Part shown: one piece after another, positions 14,437-21,721 of the stretch | Layout: each line of letters begins with the position of its first letter | How positions within the stretch are numbered: position 1 is the stretch's first letter | Origin: Candidatus Curtissbacteria bacterium RIFCSPLOWO2_02_41_11 | GTDB taxonomy: Bacteria; Patescibacteriota; Microgenomatia; Curtissbacterales; GWA2-41-24 | DNA: 37,303 bases | NCBI GenBank assembly: GCA_001775055.1 | Contig: MFBU01000014.1 | Coordinates: 184,535-221,837 of the forward strand | Direction of reading: 5' to 3' | Notes under the pieces: generated by a model | Told to the model about the DNA's origin: nothing | The model's input: the letters and a program-made list of their open reading frames with translations, nothing else | Database searches by the model: none | Translations under genes and position numbers: made by a program

Positions 14437-16704
14437 ATGGACAAGAAAGAATCAATAAATCAAAAAGTTTACACCTGTCCAATGCACTCGGAAGTAATAT
14501 CCGATAAACCCAGCAGATGTCCCAAGTGCAAGATAAAATTAATCTTGAAAAATGAATCAAGAATTATGAATCATGAAGAGAAAATGATCACCCATCACGA
14601 TTCACCAGTAACCACTAATCAGAAACCAATCACTAAACTCTACACCTGTCCAATGGATCCGGAAATAACCTCAAAAGAGCCCGGCACTTGCCCGAAATGC
14701 GGCATGGATTTAGTACCAATGGTAAAAAACGATCATGACCATGAAGGCCACTTGGGGATGGAGGAGGATTTCAAAAGAAGATTCTTTATTGCTTTACCTC
14801 TAACTCTGATAGTCCTTATCCTTTCACCAAAAATTCAGGATTGGTTTAACTTCTCAATTCCCCAATTTCCCGGATACAACTTAGTTCTTTTAATTCTGAC
14901 TTCAATTATTGTTCTTTACTGCGGCTGGCCGTTTTACAAAATGGCCAGGGGAGAGCTAAGAAAGAAAAATCCGGCAATGATGACTTTGGTTTCCCTTGCA
15001 GTTTTGTCTGGATATTTTTTCAGCATTGCTGCCACCTTTATTTTTAAAGGTGAATCACTTTACTGGGAGATTTCAACTTTAGTTTTGGCTTTTCTTTTTG
15101 GGCATTGGATGGAGATGAGAGCAGTTCGCGGTGCAACAGGAGCGCTGGCAGAACTTGCTAGATTGATTCCCCCAACAGCCCATTTAATAAAAGGCAATGA
15201 AATTGTTGATGTCCAGACAGATCAGCTCCAAAAGAACGATACCGTTCTGGTTCGACCGGGCGAAAAAATTCCAATCGACGCAGTAGTCATCGATGGCCAA
15301 AGTTCCGTGAATGAGTCTATGGTTACAGGAGAATCAAGACCTGTTTCCAAACAAAAAGGGGATAAGGTAATCGGCGGAACAATTAATAACGACGGTTCAT
15401 TAACTGTTAAAGTTACAAAAACCGGGGAAGAAACGGCAATTGCTCAAATAATGGATCTCATTAGGGAAGCTCAAGGATCAAAACCTCAGGTACAGAGATT
15501 GGCGGATAGAGCTGCCGGGTGGCTTACATATATCGCGTTAATTGTCGGCACATTTACTTTCCTGTTCTGGTTTTTTGTAAATCCCCAAGGGACTGTGTTT
15601 GCAGGCACTCTAGCGATTACCGTTATTGTTATCGCCTGTCCACATGCTCTTGGGTTAGCAATTCCCACAGTTACTACAATAACTTCAACTTTAGCTGCCA
15701 AAAACGGAATCTTAATTAGAGATATGAGAGCTATCGAAATTGCCCGCAAATTAAATTATGTTGTTTTTGATAAGACAGGTACGTTAACTGAAGGAAAATT
15801 CGGAGTAAGTGGGGTTATCGCTCTTGGCAATGAATCCGAAAAAGAAATTCTAAAACTGGCTGCTGCAGTCGAAGTCCAGTCTCAGCACTCAATCGCCCAA
15901 GGAATAGTTAAAGCTGCAAAAGAGAGAAAAATTGAAATCCCGCAAGTCAAAAATTTTAAATCTGTTCCCGGTAAAGGCGCTAAAGGCCAGGTTGTGGGCC
16001 GGGAGATTCTGGTTGGCAATCAAACCTTTTTAAACGAGGAAGGAGTAGAAACCGAACAGTTTGAGAAAAAAATAACCGTCTCTGCCGATCAAACTTTCAT
16101 CTGGGTGGCTCAAGATAAAAAGGCTATTGGCGTTATTGCTTTGGAAGATGTGATTCGTGAAGAATCGAGAAGAGCCATCAAAGCACTGTCTGCAATGGGT
16201 ATAAAAACCGCAATGTTAACCGGAGATAATGAACAAATAGCTGCAACTGTTGCCAAAAAGTTGGGGGTTGATACTTATTTTGCCGAAGTTTTGCCTCAAG
16301 ATAAAGTGGACAAGATTAAAGAACTTCAAAAAACAGGTAATATTGTAGCAATGGTTGGAGATGGAGTAAATGATGCCGCTTCTTTAACCCAAGCACATGT
16401 GGGTATTGCTATCGGGGCAGGGACAGATGTAGCGGTTGAGTCCGCCGAAGTTGTTCTGGTCAAAAACGACCCCCTAGACGTTGTTAAAGCCATAAAGCTT
16501 TCGCAAAAAACCAATACCAAAATGAAGCAAAATTTGGCATGGGCTACTGGTTACAATGTTTTTGCCATTCCTCTTGCTGCCGGCATTCTTTATTCAGTAG
16601 GCATTCTCCTTCGTCCTGAATGGGCAGCTCTATTGATGAGCGCAAGTTCCATTATTGTTGTTTCTAACGCACTACTTTTAGGAAAAGAGAATTTGACAGT
16701 TTGA
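14437..16704 (+). CDS. copB: CopB-like copper-translocating P1B-type ATPase
   Basis: A 755-residue P-type ATPase that exports copper, ATP-driven, in the cytoplasmic membrane. It starts with two heavy-metal-binding YTCPMxxE...CPKC modules (about residues 10-40 and 72-98); the second keeps [11 protein letters not shown], the first has CPKCKIKL. A His-rich linker (DHDHEGH) follows. The actuator TGES (MVTGESRPV), the CPH metal-site motif in [12 protein letters not shown] (about 400), the phosphorylation site DKTGTLTEG (Asp at about 444), and MLTGDN and [11 protein letters not shown] follow. CPH rather than CPC places it with CopB-type (P1B-3) pumps. TTG at 14422 is an alternative start. Confidence 0.93.
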   Translation: MDKKESINQKVYTCPMHSEVISDKPSRCPKCKIKLILKNESRIMNHEEKMITHHDSPVTTNQKPITKLYTCPMDPEITSKEPGTCPKCGMDLVPMVKNDHDHEGHLGMEEDFKRRFFIALPLTLIVLILSPKIQDWFNFSIPQFPGYNLVLLILTSIIVLYCGWPFYKMARGELRKKNPAMMTLVSLAVLSGYFFSIAATFIFKGESLYWEISTLVLAFLFGHWMEMRAVRGATGALAELARLIPPTAHLIKGNEIVDVQTDQLQKNDTVLVRPGEKIPIDAVVIDGQSSVNESMVTGESRPVSKQKGDKVIGGTINNDGSLTVKVTKTGEETAIAQIMDLIREAQGSKPQVQRLADRAAGWLTYIALIVGTFTFLFWFFVNPQGTVFAGTLAITVIVIACPHALGLAIPTVTTITSTLAAKNGILIRDMRAIEIARKLNYVVFDKTGTLTEGKFGVSGVIALGNESEKEILKLAAAVEVQSQHSIAQGIVKAAKERKIEIPQVKNFKSVPGKGAKGQVVGREILVGNQTFLNEEGVETEQFEKKITVSADQTFIWVAQDKKAIGVIALEDVIREESRRAIKALSAMGIKTAMLTGDNEQIAATVAKKLGVDTYFAEVLPQDKVDKIKELQKTGNIVAMVGDGVNDAASLTQAHVGIAIGAGTDVAVESAEVVLVKNDPLDVVKAIKLSQKTNTKMKQNLAWATGYNVFAIPLAAGILYSVGILLRPEWAALLMSASSIIVVSNALLLGKENLTV

Positions 16705-16722
16705 TAAAAGAGGTGAATTTTT

Positions 16723-16890
16723 ATGCTTTGGTTTAAAAAGGGAGAAGTCGAAACTGACCCAGTTTGCCTGATGAAGGTGAATAGAGAAAATGCAAAAATT
16801 ACACAAGTTTACAAGGCCAAAACATATTATTTTTGCTCTGAAAATTGTAAGGAACAATTCAAACAAAATCCTGAAAAATATTCATCATGA
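16723..16890 (+). CDS. YHS-domain small metal-binding protein
   Basis: A 55-residue protein. DPVCLMKV, then YKAKTYYFCSENCKEQFKQN and PEKY, is a complete YHS (TRASH-like) domain with Cys15, Cys38 and Cys42 as likely metal ligands. Such domains occur in or beside copper and mercury pumps, presumably as a metal chaperone or sensor. It has a ribosome site (AGGTG) 8 bases before ATG and its TGA overlaps the next ATG (ATGA). Confidence 0.88.
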   Translation: MLWFKKGEVETDPVCLMKVNRENAKITQVYKAKTYYFCSENCKEQFKQNPEKYSS

Positions 16891-17105
16891 ATAAATTATT
16901 TTTGAGCATTGCGAAAAAATATGCTCTCATATTCAAAAAACATGGCTTTTTAATGGTCTTGAGTTGTCTAGTTCCTATTTTTGCCATTGGTCTTTTTGCG
17001 CTCTTTGGGATCAGTCAAAAAAGTCTTCTCATTTTACTTGTACTAGCTTGTCCTCTAGGACATATTCTTTTAATGAGGGGACATGATGAAAAACATCACA
17101 AATAA
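16887..17105 (+). CDS. DUF2933 small membrane protein
   Basis: A 72-residue protein with one or two membrane helices (about 20-37, 43-60) ending in CPLGHILLMRGHDEKHHK. The CP-x-x-H-x-x-x-x-R-GH motif and His-rich tail are those of DUF2933 proteins, which accompany heavy-metal ATPases. It overlaps the YHS gene by four bases. Cys and His at the membrane edge may bind metal; this is inferred. Confidence 0.8.
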   Translation: MNKLFLSIAKKYALIFKKHGFLMVLSCLVPIFAIGLFALFGISQKSLLILLVLACPLGHILLMRGHDEKHHK

Positions 17106-17123
17106 TTTGTCGGACTGGAAAAT

Positions 17124-18029
17124 ATGGAATTATTGATAAGTGCATCATTTATAGCTTCCTTTTTCGCAGGCGTTGCAGCCTTGTTTGCTCCCTGCTGTGT
17201 CACAGTTCTTCTACCCACATATTTTGCATCAATTTTTAAACAACGCTCAACCATATTCTTAATGACATTTGTCTATTTTTTTGGACTGTTGGTAGTTTTT
17301 CTGCCAATCGGTTTAGGAGCATCTGCTATTACTCAATTATTCAGTACTTATCATAACCTTATTTTTTCCTTGGGTTCTCTATTTTTGATACTCTTAGGAT
17401 TAACCTTAGTTTCTGGAATACAGTTTTCATTACCTGTATTTGTCCATCCACAACTCAAAGGTAGTGGTCTAGGATCCGTCTTCGTCTTAGGGATATTTTC
17501 GGGGATTGCTACGACTTGTTGCGCGCCTGTTTTAGCTGGGGTTATAGCCTTGGCTGCTTTACCCGCCTCATTTTTCTTAGGCGGAGCGTACACTCTTGCC
17601 TATGTTTTAGGTATGGTTATTCCTTTATTTATCCTGAGCGCGCTTCTTGACAAGGGCAAGTTTACCCAGAAGTTTTTCACCTTTAGAAAAACAGTAAGCT
17701 ATAGCTTGTTAGGGAAGAAAATTCGCCTGACACTTTCGAATCTTTTCTCCGGTCTGATGTTTCTGGTACTTGGAGCATTTATTCTTTATTTAGCCTTAAC
17801 CAACAATCTGATAACCCACGCTTCTTACCAAGTAAGCATCAATGTATACCTTACTAAACTAATCCAATTTATCGGAAAGTACACCGGAGTGATTCCAGAA
17901 TCTATTTGGGCTATTATTTTCTTTATTGCATTTCTGACAATTGTCACAATATCAATCAGGCAATTGCTGAAATTAAAAGTAAAAAGCACACCAGGGAAAG
18001 AAGGTGATCAAAGGTTAAAAAACAAGTAA
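17124..18029 (+). CDS. ccdA: CcdA/DsbD-type transmembrane thiol-disulfide carrier
   Basis: A 301-residue multi-helix membrane protein. The two pseudo-symmetrical motifs of CcdA/DsbD are seen: FAPCCVTVLLPTY (C24, C25) and GIATTCCAPVLAGV (C132, C133); both have adjacent cysteines where many homologues have one. CcdA passes electrons from cytoplasmic thioredoxin across the membrane to extracellular thiol proteins. The terminal helix (about 258-278) is followed by a basic tail. The stop (TAA 18027) follows an A AAA AAC heptamer, and a redoxin in the -1 frame begins right there; a fused CcdA-redoxin (as in DipZ-like proteins) could be made by frameshifting. Confidence 0.85.
   Translation: MELLISASFIASFFAGVAALFAPCCVTVLLPTYFASIFKQRSTIFLMTFVYFFGLLVVFLPIGLGASAITQLFSTYHNLIFSLGSLFLILLGLTLVSGIQFSLPVFVHPQLKGSGLGSVFVLGIFSGIATTCCAPVLAGVIALAALPASFFLGGAYTLAYVLGMVIPLFILSALLDKGKFTQKFFTFRKTVSYSLLGKKIRLTLSNLFSGLMFLVLGAFILYLALTNNLITHASYQVSINVYLTKLIQFIGKYTGVIPESIWAIIFFIAFLTIVTISIRQLLKLKVKSTPGKEGDQRLKNK
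18017..18023 (+). promoter_or_regulatory. Candidate -1 frameshift heptamer A AAA AAC
   Basis: In the ccdA frame the codons are TTA AAA AAC AAG TAA. A slip by -1 at A AAA AAC continues with CAA GTA ATT, which is the open frame of the redoxin signal anchor. AAAGG lies 2 bases upstream and a weak AGGA-GTTG-TCCT hairpin at 18043-18054. Confidence 0.4.
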
Positions 18030-18115
18030 TTTTTTGGATAATAGGAGTTGTCCTTTTTGTCTCCGCTGTAGTTGCCGGGGCAATTCTTTTATCCGGTAAA
18101 AGTCAAGAAGAATCA

Positions 18116-18625
18116 ATGGACCACGGTGCACATATTGCAAGTGATGAGGAAAAATTGAACACACTACTCGGCAAGGAAGCGCCCGATTTTACCCTAACAA
18201 GTTATGACGGTAAAAAATTTAACCTTAAAGAACAAAGAGGCAAAAAAGTCGTTTTGTTTTTTACCGAGGGAGCAATGTGTTACCCATCCTGTTGGAACCA
18301 GATAGTAGCTTTCGGTAAAGACAATGCGTTTAACAATGAGGACACAATGGTCCTTAACATCATGGTTGATACTAAAAACGATTGGAAGAAAGCTGTTGAT
18401 AAAATGCCCGAGCTAGGTGCCTCAACCGTCCTTCTTGATTTGACAAAGAATGTTTCAAAAGATTATGGAATGCTTTCACTCCCGTCTTCTATGCATAAAG
18501 GGCAGTACCCGGGACATACTTATTTGATTCTTGATAAGGATGGCATGGTCCGCTTCGTTAGAGATGATCCTCAAATGGCGGTTAGAAATGACGAATTGAA
18601 AGCAGAACTTGCGAAGATAAATTGA
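18116..18625 (+). CDS. Membrane-anchored redoxin (TlpA/AhpC-TSA-like)
   Basis: The ORF from ATG 18116 gives 169 residues of a thioredoxin-fold domain: KEAPDFTLTSYDGKKFNLKE, then FFTEGAMCYPSCWNQI with C55 and C59 (CxxxC), MVDTKNDWKKAV and HTYLILDKDGMVRFVRDD. The same frame is open back to 18008 and encodes a basic stretch plus a hydrophobic segment (IIGVVLFVSAVVAGAILL) and a short linker, i.e. a signal anchor for an extracellular domain, but with no ATG, GTG or TTG. The anchored form therefore needs a frameshift from ccdA, an unusual start, or a base error in the sequence. Likely partner of CcdA in extracellular thiol chemistry. Confidence 0.75.
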   Translation: MDHGAHIASDEEKLNTLLGKEAPDFTLTSYDGKKFNLKEQRGKKVVLFFTEGAMCYPSCWNQIVAFGKDNAFNNEDTMVLNIMVDTKNDWKKAVDKMPELGASTVLLDLTKNVSKDYGMLSLPSSMHKGQYPGHTYLILDKDGMVRFVRDDPQMAVRNDELKAELAKIN

Positions 18626-19083
18626 AGAATCTTAACCTAAAAATTATTCAAGGATCAGCCCTAAAGGGACTCTTAGGCACCTCTTTACTTTTAGTATTTT
18701 ATTTCGTAATCGTAACTTCAATCTCCGGTTGGAACTTTGCGCAAGATCAGTTTTTGCGATTCTGGTATTTTATTTTAGTCCTTGCTTTTGGATTCGGAAT
18801 TCAAGTTGGATTTTATAGCTACCTTAAAAGCGCAGTCCACCAGAATGTCTCAGCAAAAGTAGTTGCCACATCAGGCGCAACCTCAACAGCGGCCATGATT
18901 TCCTGCTGCGCTCATTATCTTGCCAACATTTTGCCAATTCTTGGTATCACCGGATTAATTACTCTTATCACTCAGTATCAGATCCAACTATTCTGGGCAG
19001 GCCTGGCCGCAAATCTTACGGGGATTTTGTATATGGCCAATAAAGTTTTTGGCTTTGTTCAAATTACCAGGAGTAAAATTTAG
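18622..19083 (+). CDS. Four-helix membrane protein with a vicinal Cys pair
   Basis: A 153-residue protein with about four membrane helices (18-34, 47-66, 85-109, 115-142). TSTAAMISCCAHYLANILP holds adjacent Cys95-Cys96 at the start of a helix. Vicinal Cys in membrane helices occur in CcdA and in mercury transporter MerT, so a metal or thiol carrier role is plausible, but I recognise no named family. Start is TTG at 18622 overlapping the TGA of the redoxin (TTGA). Confidence 0.6.
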   Translation: MKNLNLKIIQGSALKGLLGTSLLLVFYFVIVTSISGWNFAQDQFLRFWYFILVLAFGFGIQVGFYSYLKSAVHQNVSAKVVATSGATSTAAMISCCAHYLANILPILGITGLITLITQYQIQLFWAGLAANLTGILYMANKVFGFVQITRSKI

Positions 19084-19085
19084 TC

Positions 19086-19580
19086 ATGCGCTTACCAATT
19101 CGCCAAATTGTCATTCTTTTGGGTCTAATAGTCGTCGGAGGTATCCTTCTTTCTATTTTCTTCTTTAAGGATAGATTTCTTGGTAAAAAAAATGATTTGG
19201 TGAATAATAGCACGTCTTCTCCAGGTCTAACCAGTCTGCTGCCACAAATCAATTCAGAAGGCCCAGTTACTATTAAGGTTTCACCAAGAGACCTTTCGCA
19301 ATCGGCGACAAGTTGGAATTTCGAGGTACTTTTGGATACACATTCGCAGAATCTAGACCAGGATTTAGTTAGAACATCAATCTTAATTGATGACACGGAT
19401 AATTGGTTCAAACCGACCGGATGGCAAGCCGTCCCTGCCGGCGAGGTAGAACCACCGCAAGAACATCACCGCCAGGGAGTTTTAAAATTCAAACCAATTT
19501 CTCCAAGACCTAAATCAATCGAACTGAAAATACTCAATATAGGTGATATCAATGAAAGAATTTTTAAATGGGAATTATAA
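19086..19580 (+). CDS. Anchored extracytoplasmic protein of unknown function
   Basis: A 164-residue protein with an N-terminal anchor helix (about 8-27) and a likely beta-sandwich exterior domain. DTHSQNLDQDLVRTSILIDD, a GWQAVPAGEVEPP loop and HHRQGVLKF resemble a recurring family (DTHS-x-x-LD-DL, W, HHR-GVL-F) found next to exported redox and metal genes. The HH pair could bind metal. Starts 3 bases after the previous gene. Function unknown. Confidence 0.6.
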   Translation: MRLPIRQIVILLGLIVVGGILLSIFFFKDRFLGKKNDLVNNSTSSPGLTSLLPQINSEGPVTIKVSPRDLSQSATSWNFEVLLDTHSQNLDQDLVRTSILIDDTDNWFKPTGWQAVPAGEVEPPQEHHRQGVLKFKPISPRPKSIELKILNIGDINERIFKWEL

Positions 19581-19601
19581 TGAGTTACAATAATTTCGCC
19601 A

Positions 19602-20123
19602 ATGGCAAGAACAATCTCAACAGTTTTAATCTTTGCAGCCGCTTTCGGTTTTGTTGAAGCCGCGGTTGTTGTGTATCTCAGGCACCTTCTGGGAATTGGT
19701 TTTACTCCTCCCCATATCGACCGCAGTGAAATTCTGTTTTTAACCCCCGGTGTTGCCTTCTTGGAGCCTCAGACTGCCGTCAAAATTATTGCCGATACCC
19801 AGATTCTAAATATTGAAAGGATGCGAGAAGCAGCAACGCTTGTCATGCTTGCAACTATTGGAGGGCTTGCTGGCAAAAAATTATTGGATAAAATTGCTTT
19901 CTTCTTTTTAGCTTTCGGTATTTGGGACATTTTTTACTATATCTTTTTGAAATTAACAATCGGCTGGCCAAAGACTTTTGCAGATCTTGATATCTTCTTT
20001 CTCTTACCAACCCCGTGGGTCGGGCCAGTTCTAGTTCCAATAGCCATATCGCTAGTTTTGATTATTGGATCGCTCCTTTATCTGATGCGAAAACAGAGCC
20101 GTGTTAAAATTAACTCAAGGTGA
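19602..20123 (+). CDS. Polytopic membrane protein
   Basis: A 173-residue protein with about four to five helices. The stretches GFVEAAVVVYLRHLLG, REAATLVMLATIGGLAG and AFGIWDIFYYIFLKLTIGWP followed by LLPTPWVGPVLVPI form a conserved-looking membrane family that I cannot name. It lies in the tail of the metal/thiol run and ends overlapping the next GTG. Role unknown. Confidence 0.6.
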   Translation: MARTISTVLIFAAAFGFVEAAVVVYLRHLLGIGFTPPHIDRSEILFLTPGVAFLEPQTAVKIIADTQILNIERMREAATLVMLATIGGLAGKKLLDKIAFFFLAFGIWDIFYYIFLKLTIGWPKTFADLDIFFLLPTPWVGPVLVPIAISLVLIIGSLLYLMRKQSRVKINSR

Positions 20124-20746
20124 GTGTTGCCAAATACTTTTTAGTGATTTTAATCCCCTTAGTAATTATTTTGGGTAATTTCCGATATTTAGTCTTTAAT
20201 TTTGGTTTCTACCAAAGGCTTTATCAAAAAACAGGAGTTTATCAAACCTTCAGCGATCGCGAGATCGCAAATTACGCAACTGACAACCTTTTTGGCTACT
20301 TTCGAGGAAAAAATCAACTCGATCACAATTTTTTCTCAACTCAGGCTAAACTCCACTTGGCAGATGTCAAAAACATCCTTAAATTAACATCCAGCTTATT
20401 TTACCTGTCTTTGACGACAGTACTGACGATTTCAATCGTTCTTGTTTTTAAAAAACAATATAGAAATCTTGCCACATCATTTTTTATCTCATCAGTCGTC
20501 ACTTTGATTTTTATGGCACTTTTAGCTTTAGGTCTGTCACGGTCATTCGATTTGATATTCGTTAAGTTCCATCAAGTTGCCTTCAATAACAACTTGTGGC
20601 TATTTTCCGTGGATGATAATTTGATAAGACTTTTTCCGCAACAATTCTTTATTTTATTCGCCAACTCGCTTGCTTCAAATATAATCTTTTCTTCCGCCTT
20701 TATTGCACTGGTATCAGCCATACTCGTTAAAAAAGTACCGAAATGA
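20120..20746 (+). CDS. DUF1461-like integral membrane protein
   Basis: A 208-residue protein with an N-terminal helix, an exterior loop (residues 25-85) and three C-terminal helices. FNFGFYQRLYQKTGVY, FVKFHQVAFNNNLWLFS and DDNLIRLFPQQFF agree with the TIGR01906/DUF1461 pattern (F-x-x-F-H-x-x-x-F-x-N-x-x-W-x-x-x-x-x-D-x-LI-x-x-x-P-x-x-FF). Function unknown. GTG start overlaps the previous stop; its TGA overlaps the lgt ATG by four bases. Confidence 0.7.
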   Translation: MSVAKYFLVILIPLVIILGNFRYLVFNFGFYQRLYQKTGVYQTFSDREIANYATDNLFGYFRGKNQLDHNFFSTQAKLHLADVKNILKLTSSLFYLSLTTVLTISIVLVFKKQYRNLATSFFISSVVTLIFMALLALGLSRSFDLIFVKFHQVAFNNNLWLFSVDDNLIRLFPQQFFILFANSLASNIIFSSAFIALVSAILVKKVPK

Positions 20747-21501
20747 TTCCAAGAGAAATCTTACTTGGTCCTGTTACGATTCATCTATATGGTTTGATTA
20801 TCACCATGGCTATTTTTCTGGGATGGTTTTTGGCCAAAAAAAGAGCCCACTTTTATGAAATTTCCAAAGCAATTTTTGATGACCCGATTCTTCTAGTTCC
20901 CTTAGTTTTGGCAATTGTCGGTGCGCGACTTTATCATGTAGTAGATTTCTGGGATTATTATTCGCAGAATTGGAATAAAATTTTTGAGATTTGGAATGGA
21001 GGATTGGGTATCTGGGGAGCGCTTGTAGGCGCTGTTTTGGGTTTTTATCTAATTTCCAAAATTAAAAAAATTGATTTGGCAAGTATCCTTGATTTAGCAT
21101 CTCCTTCCTTACTCTTAGGTCAAGCTCTTGGGCGCTTTGGTAACTTTATCAATCAGGAAGGCTTTGGTCCGCCAACAAATTTACCATGGGGTATCTATAT
21201 TGGCCCCGAGAATAGACCTTCTCAATTTATCAACTCCACCAGCTTCCACCCGACCTTTTTTTATGAAGCAATTTTGGATTTTATTTTTTTCTTGACTCTT
21301 TTATTTTTGAGTCAAAAGTTAAAGGTCAAAGGCCAAGTGTTTGCACTGTATCTTATTTTTTACTCTGCTACTCGCTTTATTGCCGAGTTTTGGCGCATTG
21401 ATACTTGGGTGATAGGGGATATTAAAATTGCCCATGTTATCTCAATCCTCGCTTTTCTTTTAGGTATTAGACTTTTTATCTTGCAAAATCGAAGGGCTTG
21501 A
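20743..21501 (+). CDS. lgt: Prolipoprotein diacylglyceryl transferase Lgt
   Basis: A 252-residue, seven-helix membrane enzyme that transfers diacylglycerol from phosphatidylglycerol to the lipobox Cys of prolipoproteins. The signature GRFGNFINQEGFGPPT (residues about 127-142) is present, with HLYG early (about 15-18), GGLGIWGALVG, the FHPTFFYEAI segment and the terminal TRFIAEFWRID. Its ATGA overlap with the DUF1461-like gene places it at the end of the 13-gene run. The lon promoter begins within its stop codon. Confidence 0.93.
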   Translation: MIPREILLGPVTIHLYGLIITMAIFLGWFLAKKRAHFYEISKAIFDDPILLVPLVLAIVGARLYHVVDFWDYYSQNWNKIFEIWNGGLGIWGALVGAVLGFYLISKIKKIDLASILDLASPSLLLGQALGRFGNFINQEGFGPPTNLPWGIYIGPENRPSQFINSTSFHPTFFYEAILDFIFFLTLLFLSQKLKVKGQVFALYLIFYSATRFIAEFWRIDTWVIGDIKIAHVISILAFLLGIRLFILQNRRA

Positions 21502-21526
21502 CATAACTTAGCACTCGTGGTATTCT
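21498..21526 (+). promoter_or_regulatory. lon promoter
   Basis: TTGACA (21498-21503), 17 bases, TATTCT (21521-21526), a good vegetative promoter overlapping the lgt stop. The predicted leader is about 190 bases long. Confidence 0.65.
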
Positions 21527-21535
21527 GACTGCTAA
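21508..21535 (+). promoter_or_regulatory. CIRCE-like HrcA operator
   Basis: TTAGCACTC, 10 bases, GACTGCTAA. CIRCE is TTAGCACTC-N9-GAGTGCTAA; this differs by one base in the right arm and one extra spacer base. It covers the promoter spacer and -10, as expected for repression by HrcA. It implies heat-shock control of lon. Confidence 0.6.
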
Positions 21536-21682
21536 TTAAGTCTGACTTGGCTAACCCTAAAGAGATCCGGTATGGTCTTATAGACATACTTGGTACAATA
21601 TACGGTAGAGTATCTATATCAGCAAAGCTTTAAATTATTGTACTTAAGAAAAATTTATGGAAGCTTTCTGATATTTTTCAAA

Positions 21683-21705
21683 AACTTAATTATTACAATT
21701 AAGTT
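21683..21705 (+). promoter_or_regulatory. Hairpin in the lon leader next to the ribosome site
   Basis: AACTTAATT, loop ATTAC, AATTAAGTT: a perfect 9-pair AT-rich stem directly followed by the AGGAAG ribosome site and the ATG. An alternative pairing AAAAACTT (21680-21687) with AAGTTTTT (21709-21716) would cover half of AGGAAG. A temperature-dependent switch is possible. Confidence 0.45.
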
Positions 21706-21721
21706 AGGAAGTTTTTAAAAA

